64,000 nt of DNA from Zeugodacus cucurbitae (Eukaryota > Arthropoda > Insecta > Diptera > Tephritidae): positions 33,375,501-33,439,500 of the forward strand of contig NC_071667.1 in the NCBI RefSeq assembly GCF_028554725.1. Direction: 5' to 3'. Below the pieces are notes generated by a model. That model was given only the letters and a program-made list of their open reading frames with translations. It was not told where the DNA came from and made no database searches. Below are positions 1 to 12,000 of this stretch, piece after piece. The position numbers and the translations under genes were made by a program. Positions within the stretch are counted from its first letter, which is position 1, and every line of letters begins with the position of its first letter.

Positions 1-187
1 TTTTCCAGGTCTAAATCCACACTGATAAGGTCCAATCAGTTTGTTGACGGTGGGCTTTAGTCTTTCACACAATACGCTCGACAGAACCTTATACGCGATG
101 TTGAGGAGGCTTATCCCACGGTAATTGGCGCAAATTGTGGGCTCTCCCTTTTTGTGTATTGGGCAGAGTACACTGAGATTCCAATCG

Positions 188-820
188 TCAGGCATGCTTT
201 CTTCCGACCATATTCTGCAAAGAATGGGGGGTCCTACAGGAGTGTGCTCCGGTCTTGAAACCTTCAGTTAGTCGCCGGATCTTTTCGTAAAATTTTCGAG
301 CATTACCCCTGTCGGCCAGCTTGTCAAGCTCTTCGTACTCACGCATTTCGGCCTCTTTCTTTTTTTGTCTGCAAATGCGTCTCGCTTTCCTCTTCAGCTG
401 TCGGTATCTTTCCCATCCCGCTCGTGTTGCGGTCGATCGCAACATTGCGAGGTCGGCAGTCTGTTTTTTCTCCACTGCGAGACGACAATCCTCATCATAC
501 CAGCTGTTTTTTTGACTTTTCCGAAAACCAATGGTTTCGGTTGCAGCTGTACGTAAGGAGTTTGATATGCCGTCCCACAGCTCCCTTATACCGAGATGCT
601 GATGAGTACTCTCAGAGAGCAGGAGTGCAAGTCGAGTAGAAAATCGTTCGGCTGTCGGTTGTGATTGCAGCTTCTCGATGTCGAACCTTCCTTGTGTTTG
701 TTGACGTGTGCGCTTTTCTACACAGAGGCGGGTACGTATCTTAGCTGCTACAAGATAGTGGTCCGATGCTGGGACCACGAAGCGTACGCACATCAAAAAC
801 ACTGGAGACATGTCGTCCAT
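188..820 (-). pseudogene. RTE copy A, start of RT ORF, internally deleted
   Basis: A 210-codon frame that begins 80 nt inside the endonuclease ORF. It carries the SDH endonuclease motif and the basic linker upstream of RT. It ends early because about 272 bp are missing (equivalent to 34820-35093 of the complete copy), which throws the reading frame out. Copy B has exactly the same junction. The continuation of RT runs off the left edge. Confidence 0.8.
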
Positions 821-1517
821 CTATCACAACATGATCGATCTGGTTGCGAGTGATTCGATCCGGGGACAGCCAAGTAGCTTGATGGATTTTCTTATGCTGG
901 AATCTAGTACTACAGACGACCATATTTCGGGCCCCGGCGAAGTCGATCAGCCTCAGACCGTTTGGTGATGTTTCGTCATGGAGGCTGAATTTTCCGACTG
1001 TTGTGCCAAAGACACCTTCTTTACCCACCCTAGCGGTTAAATCGCCAAGCACGATTTTTACATCGTGGCGGGGGCAGCGCTCATAGGTACGTTCTAGGCG
1101 CTCATAGAAGGTATCTTTGATCACTTCGTCCTTCTCTTCCGTCGGGGCGTGGGCGCAAATCAGCGATATGTTGTAGAACCTCGCTTTGATGCGGATTGTG
1201 GCTAGACGTTCATCCACCGGAGAGAACGCCAGGACTCGACGACGGAGTCTCTCTCCCACCACGAATCCCACACCGAATTTGCGCTCCTTTATATGGCCGC
1301 TGTAGTAGATGTCACAAGGACCCACCTTCTTCCGTCCTTGTCCCGTCCATCGCATTTCTTGGATTGCGGTGATGTCAGCCTTTACTCTTACGAGGACATC
1401 AACCAGCTGGGCAGAGGCACCTTCCCACTTAAGGGTCCGGACATTCCAGGTGCATGCTCTTATTTCGTAGTCCTTTAAACGTTTGCAGTGGTCGTCATCA
1501 AAATTGGGGTCTCTCAT
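741..1517 (-). pseudogene. RTE copy A apurinic-type endonuclease ORF
   Basis: A 258-codon ORF encoding the APE-like endonuclease of the RTE element, which nicks target DNA to prime reverse transcription. Motifs read in order: TWNVRTL (Asn), IQEMRW (Glu), a GDLTARVG version of the usual GDFNARVG, and NQIDHVV. The last catalytic motif, SDH, is not in this frame: the 5-bp deletion shifts it into the following RT frame. In GDLTARVG the Asn expected after Asp-Phe is Thr, so this copy is probably inactive. Confidence 0.8.
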
Positions 1518-1778
1518 CCGAGGCTGTTTTTTCTTTGCGGGGTGTTTTTATGTGGTGGGTCCCAAACCCTACGCACAACCGCATAAGCGGGTTTCGCCTT
1601 CTCACTTTAGCTCGCCTCCAAACGGATGTCTGTTGGCTACCCAGAGGATACTTGGTCTAAGACCGGAAGTCGTGAGCTGCTTGAGCCACATGTAAAAGAA
1701 TCGTTCCTGGCCACTCCCAAGTGAATGACAATCAGAAACTTTTCTCACTTACGTGAACTTCTACATATGACTCCATCC

Positions 1779-2030
1779 ATGGATGTAATTCTTTTGGGTA
1801 AGTGGGCGTGACCCCGCCCCCAAATCGGTTATTTGTATATATCTCGCAAAACAATAAAACTATATTAACCAAACTTTCTACAGTCGTTTCTTTTAGCCAC
1901 TTCTTAATACAGTCCAAAAATGAAAGAAATAGGATAATAACCACGCCCACCTCCCATACAAAGGTTAGGTTCAAAATTACTCACTAACGAAAAACGTCAG
2001 AAACACTAAATTTTACATAAGAAATGGCAG
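1779..2030 (-). mobile_element. mini-me-like repeat fragment
   Basis: Matches the middle of the full-length repeat at 18850-20058 in the same orientation (the stretch rich in GGGCGTGG, 'gactgtattaagaag' and 'gttagtgag'). It starts where RTE copy A ends, so the RTE probably inserted into or next to it. It lies in the 3' part of the tw gene. Confidence 0.75.
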
Positions 2031-2815
2031 ATGGAAGCTGCACTCATTCGGCATTGTTTTTTTTTTAAATATAATAAATTATTTATTTTATGTAAACGTA
2101 AACAAGAAACGACCATGAGTTACAAAGGTAACAACAATATGATACTGAAACATTGACCGAAATAGTTCGCACAATTCTTACACAATTGAATGGACAACAT
2201 AGGATTGCATACGATAGTTAAATACAAACTGTGAATAGTGGATCTGGAGGATCCGTCTTGCATTCGCTATCAATATTAATAAATCACAAGGCCATCCAAA
2301 TAAAAAAGTTAATTTAAAAACATCCAAAATCAGCTTATCTATTGCCTCTACGGCGGAAGAAAGTTTGCCGCCAGGCCAGCTAGTATTCAAGCTTTGAAGA
2401 AATTATAAAAATAAAAAATACGAAATATTGATTTAAGTGACATTCGAAAGAAGTACAACGAATCGGCTAAGATAATCGACCAAATATAGCGGTTGCTGAA
2501 TTTTTTTGGCGATATGACATATTTATATATTGCAACAACAACTATAAGAAAATGATGCTGCCGTGGAATGTGCAAACAAGTTCGTTGTGTAAATTCTTTT
2601 GTCATCAAACTATTTTTAAAGAGCTGTACAACATTTGACAACAAATAATAAATACCAACAATTAGTCATTTGATAATTAATTATTGTTTACTCTATTTTT
2701 TTTCAAAAGCATTGATTAAATTGAATAAATCAGTATAAATAATAATAATAAAGCCTGGCAAATATTTTCCTCCTATGGCAAATTTTAACATTATCTATTA
2801 TGTACATTCTATTAC
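2031..2815. other. AT-rich stretch, no supported feature
   Basis: Inferred to be tw intron 11. I looked on the minus strand for the expected last POMT2 exons (the LHYFPF and FHHYFP-type motifs) and did not find them. The short open frames here are AT-rich and match nothing I recognise. Confidence 0.5.
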
Positions 2816-3020
2816 CGTCATTTGAATATGTAGATTCATCGCTGTATAATGGAGGTATTGCAGCCCGTTCTAATAATCGCCGGCCATCTAAACGCCGTTG
2901 TTTGATAATGGTGATTGATGAAACCAATAAAAATAATATTAGGAAAACCAGATTACTCCACCAAATTATAGGATTTCCAAGCAGATATATACGGTAAGAG
3001 CTTCCAGAAAAGTATTGTCC
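2816..3020 (-). CDS. tw: tw exon 11 (3' boundary uncertain)
   Basis: Begins after a TGCAG acceptor in phase 0, so that exon 10 ...NYR joins GQYFSGSSYR, as in human NYQG.RFSG. It encodes the YLLGNPIIWW motif and a transmembrane helix (WSNLVFLILFLLVSS) followed by a basic loop. The donor is tentative: GACG|gtaata at 2816 is the best candidate, but the frame stays open to about 2730. The next exon was not found in the window. Confidence 0.8.
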
Positions 3021-6000
3021 CTGCACATGTTGTGTTTTGCAATGTTCCAATCCAATATGTATGATATGATAGAAAATAAAAAATATATTTATAAAATTAT
3101 ACATGTGCAAATTTCTTTCGAGTTTTCTTGATAAAGCATTAGTGTGAATTAAAATTATTTCAGTTAGAACAAAACGTAATTTTTTTTACATGCAAAGATA
3201 AAAAATTATTAATAAAATAAAATAATATAAGCCAAAGGTGGTCGTTTCTGGACCGTTGGTTAATTACTCAGAGTAGACGCTTTCCTGCCAATCTCACCAT
3301 ACACGTAGCAAAACATTCCTGACCGTCAAACATGACTTGGTTATAGTTTGTGACGGTCACCCCAATTCGACCACCACCATTTTTGCTTAATATTGTGTTA
3401 GTGAAACTCTTTTCATCAACAGTAACAATCCGCCTAAGAAATGATACGAATCAGCAGCGACTCGCAAATTGAAAATCCGCCCAGAGGATTGTTGCGTTAA
3501 TTTACATGGCCCCCATACATCCAGTACCCAGTCTTATTTAAATTATTCCAAACGGTATTTTGTGCAATAGGCCCCAGGGAAATCGGAAGTATCTGGATTT
3601 AAAGCACTTGCTTCCCAGTATATTGCATTTGAATGTATCTACATATATCATAAACTAATAGGATTAGTTTATAAAAAGGATTTTCGGACATTCAAAAGCA
3701 ACTAACAGAAATTTAGCAACTGAAAGTATTGGAAAATGTAGAAACAATAATAATCAGACCGGTTCTTAAAAACGAGAATTTTGATCATTTTCATATTCGT
3801 TTTCATTCCGACATACAAATGAATAATAGGTTTCCAATTATTTAAAAACTAAACTTTGTGTAAACATAATGCGTATGCCAAAATAATACAAAAAATAATG
3901 CATAGACTTCAATATATAAGATTTATTTTTATACTCTCGAGCATACAATATTTTTCGCAGGGTATAATCGCCCCTATTCCCGTTGTCGTTATCGTTTTAA
4001 AACGACTTAAGAACGTCTATTTGGCATTCCTGTTTCCTGGCGTTAACGACATTTATCTAAAATAAATTGAGATTCCCCAATTTGAAACGACTCTAGAAAC
4101 GACATAGAAACAGTCGTTTTTTGTCGTTGCTATAATTGTAAGCGACATAAAAACGACGCGGTTGTTTGAAGGAATATTTAAAGTGAAGATGAAAATTCCA
4201 AATCGGAAACAGTTTGAAAATTTAATTTCTGAAATGGAAAAATATCCTGCATATGCCAAGGACTTTAGAAAAGGGATAAATCCTTTAAATTTCGATTTTT
4301 TGGGAGGGATATTTTTTTTTCTAAAAAAAAAAACTAAATCCATTCCACCGCCATCTCGCGTCGGAAATTGTTGGCATTAATGAAATTGCACTTTTATATC
4401 TAAGAGTATATTTAAGATACGAAAGGTCTTAAAATTCAAAACGAAAAACAAAATAGTACTCCAACAAGACGAGGAGTTAATAAACAGATACCCAAACCTC
4501 CTTTGGCTGGACCACTCGGTAGAGTAGTCGGATTAGCCAGAAGCAAGGAGCATGAGACGCTGGAAGTATAACATATTTTAGAAGAAAGATTGGAGGACGC
4601 AGGTGTCACCACTACTTCTTTTAAAAAATCAAATAAATATGGAAGACTAAAATTGTTGTACGTAAGTACAATAATTACAGTGATAACGTTATTTAGAGTC
4701 AATAGAGAATAGCATAAAAGCCATTAAGGACTGCTGTAAAAATATGTCTCTTTACATAAGAAATAAATTTTTACATGGGAAAAGAGCGCCTTAAAGTATA
4801 CTATATAAAATATGTAGACAAATTTCGGTAACTTTTCTTAGGCGTTACGATATACTTCAAGAATACCAATTTAGGAACGAAACGACGATAAGAACGACGA
4901 CGACTATAAAAACGACAACGGGAATAGGGGCAAATATTTAGTAGTATTCTCCACCAAACGGTTGTTTGTAACACCTAAAACTAAAAGAACACAGGAAAAT
5001 GTCGTGAACCGAAAAGATATAACGTGATAAAACATAGCGAAAATTGAATCTATAGAAGTAAAACTTTGATGATGCGATTAGAGTATATATTGCCATCCTT
5101 GATGAAATTATTTTTGGGAAAGTAGGTGGGCGCCACAAGCATTAAATTTTACGGTACCAAATATTTAAATAATCCCATATCACAGCAAGAACTCGACTAA
5201 TTTCAAATAAATTTTATTAGGGTTACGTTACGTCTTAAAAATTAGCAACATTGTCCTATATCGTACTTTCTATATGGTGCTTCTACGATAAGAGGTTTCA
5301 ATTGTATAGAGAATACAGCCAACGAAAAATTTTGGATTTTTTTCATGAAAACTCTATATTATGATTTTTGTCCCTTTTATTTATTTTCTCACGTAAGGGC
5401 AAGTCACTTAATACATATTTAATTACTTTTTCGACGATCAGGTAAATACATCGGCTAGGGGAGAGACGTAAAGTTTATGGTAGATATTTATTTTACCATA
5501 AGCAAAAAATTAATTTAAAATAGTATTACAAATTAAAGGCGCTCTCTTTCCTAGATGAATAAACCATAAAATTAAAATAACAAATCAATAAATTCACTCT
5601 TTATCCTAAATAAACGAAACAAATATTAAATATAATATCTTAAGATCTTTCAAAAACATTTCTGACTTTTTAAAGACGTAATATATCCTCTGCCCTTTCA
5701 AAAGAAGATCTGGACAACCTGATCTTATTTACATATACATACATATATATATACACATTTGGCGTATGCACCGCTTATGCGATTATAGGCGAATCTAATT
5801 GAACGCTCTAGTCATCTCTCCTTTTTGCTGTTACGCGCCAATTGGAAATACCAATAGAAACCAGGTCACTTTACATCTGGTTTTTCCAACCATCACCGGG
5901 TACTGCATCGCCTTTCGTCCATTCGAACAACATGACCTAGCTAACGTAGCCTCTGTCTTTTTATTCGCTAAACTATGTCAGTGTCGTCGTATAGCTCATC

Positions 6001-9000
6001 GTGCCATCATCTGTGGTATTCGTTTTTGCCAATGTTCAAAGGACCATAAATCTTCCACAAAACCTTTTTCTCGAAAACTCCTAGTGCCGTCTCATCGGAT
6101 GTTGACATCGACCATGCTTCTGCACCGTAAAGCAGAACGGGGATGATAAGGGATTTGTAGAGTTTGGTTTTGGTTCATCGAGAGATGTCCACTCAGTCCA
6201 AACTAGCATCTGTTGGTAAGAGCGATTCTGCGTTGGATTGCGAGGCTAATATTATTGGTTTTGTTGATGCTGTTTATGAACCTACCGACTACCGGTCCGG
6301 GTGAATAGTAACTCCCCTGGTCTCTAACTCTCCCCCCACGATTCTTATACATGTGACTCAAGCAGCTCACGACTTCCGGTCTTAGACCAAGTATCCTCTG
6401 GGTAGCCAACAGACATCCGTTTGGAGGCGAGCTAAAGTGAGAAGGCGAATCCCGCTTATGCGGTTGTGCGTAGGGTTTGGGACCCACCACATAAAAACGA
6501 ATAACCAATGAATAGGAAGCAACAGCATCGGATGAGACAGCCCCCTTTTGATGACAATCACAGCAAACGTATAAAGGACGTATAAAGGATTTAAGGGCAT
6601 GCACCTGGAATGTCCGGACCCTTAATTGGGAAGATGCCTCTGTCCAGCTGGTTGATGTCCTCGTAAGAGTAAAGGCTGAAGAAGGTGGGTCCTTGTGACA
6701 TCTACTACAGCGGCCATATTAAGGAGCGCAAATTCGATGTGGGATTCGTGGTGGGAGAGAGACTCCGTCGTCGAGTCCTGTCATACACTCAAGCTACTTG
6801 GCTGTCCCCGGATCGAATCACTCGCAACCAAATCGATCATGTTGTGATAAATGGAAGACATGTCTCCAGTGTTTTTGATGTGCGTACGCTTCGTGGTCCC
6901 AACATCGACTCGGACCACTATCTTGTAGCAGCTAAGATACGCAACCGCCTCTGTGTAGAAAAGCGCACACAACCGACAGCCGAACGATTTTCTAATCGAC
7001 TTGCACTCTTGCTCTCTGAGAGCACTCATCAGCATCTCGGTACAAGGGAACTGTGGGATGGCATATCTTACTCCTTACGTACAGCTGCAACCGAAACCAT
7101 TGTCTTTCGGAAAGTCAATATAACAGCTGGTATGATGAGGATTGTCGTCTCGCAGTGGAGAGAAAACAACTGCGTACCTCGCAAGGTTGCGATCGACCGC
7201 AACACGAGCGGGATGGGAAAGATACCGACAGCTGAAGAGGAAAGCGAGACGCATTTGCAGACAAAAAAAGAAAGAGGCCGAAATGCGTGAGTACGAAGAG
7301 CTTGACAAGCTGGCCGACAGGGGTAATGCTCGAAAATTTTACGAAAAGATCCGGCGACTAACTGAAGGTTTCAAGACCGGAGCACACTCCTGTAGGACCC
7401 CCCATTCTTTGCAGAATATGGTCGGAAGAAAGCATGCCCGACGAATGGTATCTCAGTGTACTCTGCCCAATCCACAAAAAGGGAGACCCCACAATCTGCG
7501 CCAACTATCGTGGGATAAGCCTCATTAACATCGCTTATAAGGTTCTATCGAGCGTACTGTATGAAACACTAAAACCCACCGTCAACAAACTGATTGGACG
7601 TTATCAGTGTGACTTTAGACCTGGAAAATCAACAACTGACCAGATTTTCACCACGCGCCAAATCTTGGAGAAGACCCGTGAAAAAAAGATCGACACACAC
7701 CATCTCTTTGTCGACTTTAAAGCTGATTTCGACAGCACGAAAAGGAGCTGCCTTTATGCCGCGATGTCTGAGTTTGGTATCCCCGAAAAACTAATACGGC
7801 TGTTTAAGCTGACGTTGAGCAACACCAAAAGCTCCGTCAGGATCGGGAAGGACCTATCCGAGCCGTTCGATTCCAAACGAGGTTTCAGACAAGATGACTT
7901 GCTATCGTGTGACTAACCTGATGCTGGAAAAATAGTTCGAGCTGCAGAGCTGTACAGAGAAGGTACAATTTTTTATAAGAGTGTACAACTACTGGCGTAC
8001 GCCGATGATATCGATATCATTGGAAACAACACCCGCGCCGTTAGTTCTGCTTTTTCCCGCCTGGATAAGGAAGCGAAGCGAATGGGTCTGGTGGTGAACG
8101 AGGACAAGACGAAATATCTTCTGTCATCAAACAAACAGTCAGCACATTGGCGTCTTGGCTCCCACGTCGCTGTTGACAGTCATAACTTTGAACTCATTCC
8201 CGTCCTACTTTATGGTGCAGAAGCGTGGACGGTGTCAACATCCGATGAGACGGCACTAGGAGTTTTTTCGAGAAAGGTTTTGCGGAAGATTTATGGTCCC
8301 TTAAACATTGGCAAAATGAATACCGCTGAAGATGGAATGATGAGCTCTATGTGTTGTACGACGACATAGACATAGTCCAGCGAATAAAAAGACAGCGGCT
8401 ACGCTGGCTGGGTCATGTTGTTCGATTGGACGAAAGTGCCCCAGCTCTGAAAATTGTTGATGCAGTACCCGCTGGTGGAAGCCGAGGAAGAGGGAGACCT
8501 CCACTCCGATGGAAGGACCAGGTGGAGAAGGACCTGTCTTCACTTGGTATTACCAATTGACGCCAAACTGAAATAAGGAGAAATGCGTAGCGCGCTGTTG
8601 TGGACTCGGCTATAACCGCTTAAGCGGTGTCTACGCCAGTCAAGAAGAAGAAGAAGATACATAAAAAACTCGGGACAAACGTTAATTTTAACAAGTAAGG
8701 AAGGGCTAAGTTCGGGTGTAACCGAACATTTTGAAATATTATAATTATTACAATAGAGAAAATATGCTATTGAAATGAATATATGAACGGAGATCTTCAA
8801 AAATTCCTTTTAAGAAGTATTATTAAACTAGTAAGGAAAGGCTAAGTTCGGGTGTAACCGAACATTTTATACTCTCGCAATTTATTTATTTAACTTTATT
8901 TATATTATATAATACAGAATTTGACCCACATATTCGTCATATATATTGTATAAAGTGCATTGAAAGTTGGAAACCATAATATTGGATTAGAAGCACCGAG

Positions 9001-12000
9001 GTCCTCGTGTTCGATATATGGGGCCTTAAAAACCTATGGTCCGATTTCGGCGATTTTTAGAATTGGGCAGCCACACTATAAACATTTTATTTGTGCAAAG
9101 TTCTGCACCGATATCTTCACTAGTGCTTTCTTTATATATTGTAATGTAAACGAATCATATCGTCTTCAAAGTTCTGGTATATAGGAAGTAGGCGTGGTTG
9201 TGAAGCGATTTGGCCTATTTTCACAAAATATCATTGGGATGTAAGGAAACTATTACAAACCAAGTTTCATCCAAGTGGATGAAATCGGTTCATTACCACG
9301 ACAACTTCCCATATAACTCAGTTTTGAATTCCATCCGATTCCTTCACTTTATAATATATACATATGGAACCAATGAAGATAGCGGAATAAAACTTTACAC
9401 AAATAGTGTAATAGTGTATAATATCCTCGGGCTTCACTTGTGAAAAAGTTGTCGAAAACGGACTATAACTTTTCAAGGCCCCTGTTATCGAACATGTTGA
9501 ACTCCGCGTCTAAGGATAAATTTTAACCGAAAATATGGATAAATCTCTCTGATAATTTAATGTAATTCAGAGGAAATTGTTTCCTTCTAATAGTGTGTCT
9601 CTGATCCAAAAATTATTAAAATCGGATAATATCATCTCCCAGTTCCCATATACCTAATTATAGGTTTTTCAAAAATACGGTGGGCTTTAATCTGCATATA
9701 CATATGTATTGGTTAATTCTTTGCGAAATTAAGTGAGTGTATAGTTTTGGATATAGTGTACCTTGCTGGTGAAAATGAATGAAATCGGTTCAGAAATTAC
9801 CTCAGCCCTCATACACTATATAGGACAATTTTCGTTATTCTATTAAATTTATGCCGAATTTATAGGTAAATTTGTGTGTTATCTTTTTTCTTCAATAAAA
9901 TGCGAGAGTATAAAATGTTCGGTTGCACCCGAACTTAGCCTTTCCTTACGTGTTTTTATTTAACAATATTTAATTTTAATTATTTCACTTCAGATTGAAC
10001 TTAGTTTAGGTTTAGCATCTCATACAAAAAATATATGTATTGTACGAAAATTAAATAAAAAGTAGCAAGGGGACAAGCCAGGGGAGATACTTTTTTATAC
10101 TTTGTAAGAAATTTCAGAAATTTTTGAAGTCATTTTCTTAGTTGTTTTTATATAGAATATAAGTCAGTTTAGAGACTTGTTTAGAACTTGCGAACTTAAA
10201 TATATACTTTTTCACATCTATTTTTTTACATCTTCTGTTTAAAGCAATTGCTTGTTTTTTGTCATACATAGACTAATATAATTCTGTAGAAAATTAGATG
10301 TGATCTTTAATTTAGGAATATATTATAGAGAACTTGTCTTACCCGATAGTTTACAGGCCATTGCCAAGGTTTACTTGTCAGTTCTCCCTCCTTCGGCTTA
10401 AGTCCAGCGTTTCCTTGAAACATTACTGCATGAGATTCCATAAATCTTGAAAAAAAATTTGGCGCATACATGTTGAGATTGACACTTGGTACTAGAGTTA
10501 AAGAAAAGAACATAATATGCCCAATAAGAAAGACAGTGGTAAACTTAAATAAATTATAAATAGTAATGACATGGTATAATCTTGTATTTCTCTCATCTGC
10601 ACTAAAATCCTTGGGGTATCAAATTCTGATTCATTTTAAAGATAACTTTTGTAAGAAAGACCTTTCAGTGCTGGTTATGAGTGTCGAACTTAAAAAAAAA
10701 CTAATTACTATTGTTTATATAAATGTGAGTAATAATACTGGTTATAAAATATTTCGAAACATTTACATACATTCATATGTATAATAATATTTTACATTTT
10801 AAACATTTATTAAGAAAAATATTATCTTTCATTACTTAAAATACTATTTACACATTAAACTATTTTTTGTATTGATATAAGGCATTTATTGACGCTCATC
10901 TCGTTTAGTTTCCCCAACAACATGATGCAGCGCTCCACGGCTTGGGTGTGGCATGTGCCAAGCCCGTTTTTGACAATGCCTTTCAAGATTTCTTCAGACA
11001 TATTTAAAGTTAGAGATGGCTCAGTTATATCACAGTCTCGCCACATAATAATACATTTGGCATCGAAGTTGAATGCAGGTACTTTAAACGTTCGGATTTT
11101 TCGAGCATTCTCTGATCTTGCTTTTATAATTCATCGATATGCAATATGTCTTATAACCTATCTGTCGTCACCAAGCATGGCAATATGAAGATTTTCTAGC
11201 TGACCAAAATATCCATTTCGTTGGATTACTTTGTCAACCTTCCTGTTCTTCCTTCCATTCAAAGGCTTTGTTCTTCTTCGTGAGTTCATGGAGGCTACTG
11301 GCTACGATGGCGAAATTTGGAACGAATCGTCGGTAATAGGTACATAGTCCAAGGAAACTCCGTAATTCATGTAAATTTTGGGGTCTAGGCCAATCCTTTA
11401 CTGCCTATATCTTTTCTTGAGCTGCACAAATGTCCTCCGTTGTCACTTTGTGTCCTAAATAACTCACTTCCTTCTTGAATAGTGAACACTTCTTCGGGCT
11501 CAGTTTTGAACCAGCGCTGGCTATGTGTTGAAAAACCTCTTTCAAGTTTTTGAGGTGCTCATCAAAATTTTTACTTTAACTTTAACTTTTTTTCTTCGTT
11601 TACTTCCACTTGCCAATAGCAACTTTTCAAATCGAGTGTGGAAAACCAATTCGTGCCTTATAGCGAGTCTAGAGTGTCATCTATTCTAGGTAACGAATAA
11701 CTGTATTTCTTCGTGACATCATTCAACTTTCTGTAGTCCACACAGAACCTCATGTTGCCAACTTTCTACATGGAGTACTACAGGTGAACTCCATGGACTC
11801 GAAGATGGTTCAATTATGCCGATATCGCTCATTTCACGTTTGGTCTGGCTTACAACTTTACGTTTGGCTAATGGAACGCTGCGAGGAGGCTGGCGGATTG
11901 GTCTTGCATCTCCGGTGTTGATGAAATGTTTCACAATTTTGGTTCTACCTAGTTTGGATTCATCTTTATCAAATATGGTGGAGTATCTGAGAAGAAGTTG

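Larger units (their letters stand above)
1..1778 (-). mobile_element. RTE-clade LINE, copy A (3' part cut by window edge)
   Basis: Minus-strand non-LTR retrotransposon of the RTE type whose proteins are often auto-annotated as 'craniofacial development protein 2-like'. Its 5' end lies near 1778, where the 5' UTR stops against a mini-me fragment. The order is 5' UTR, endonuclease, then the start of reverse transcriptase, continuing past position 1. Two lesions are visible. A 5-bp deletion near 770 separates the endonuclease and RT frames. A net deletion of about 272 bp near 230 removes the RT N-terminal region. Both lesions recur in other copies in this window. The family assignment is confident from the protein motifs. 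Confidence 0.9.

Noticed and set aside
2178..2644. Candidate last exons of tw in two open frames
   Set aside because: Neither frame, nor the others on that strand, gives the conserved HYFPFF or FHHYFPA-type motifs expected of POMT2 C-termini.
5799..6146. 115-codon plus-strand open frame
   Set aside because: Antisense of RTE copy E. Long antisense frames are a property of this coding sequence.
5757..8655. RTE copies E and B as a single 5'-inverted (twin-priming) insertion
   Set aside because: Both copies contain their own 3' terminal hairpin and different tail types, so they are two separate insertions lying head-to-head.
8960..9184. 74-codon frame recurring at 15114-15338 and 58048-58272
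   Set aside because: It lies in the mini-me body. It recurs only because the repeat recurs; differences between copies include stops and no protein motif is present.
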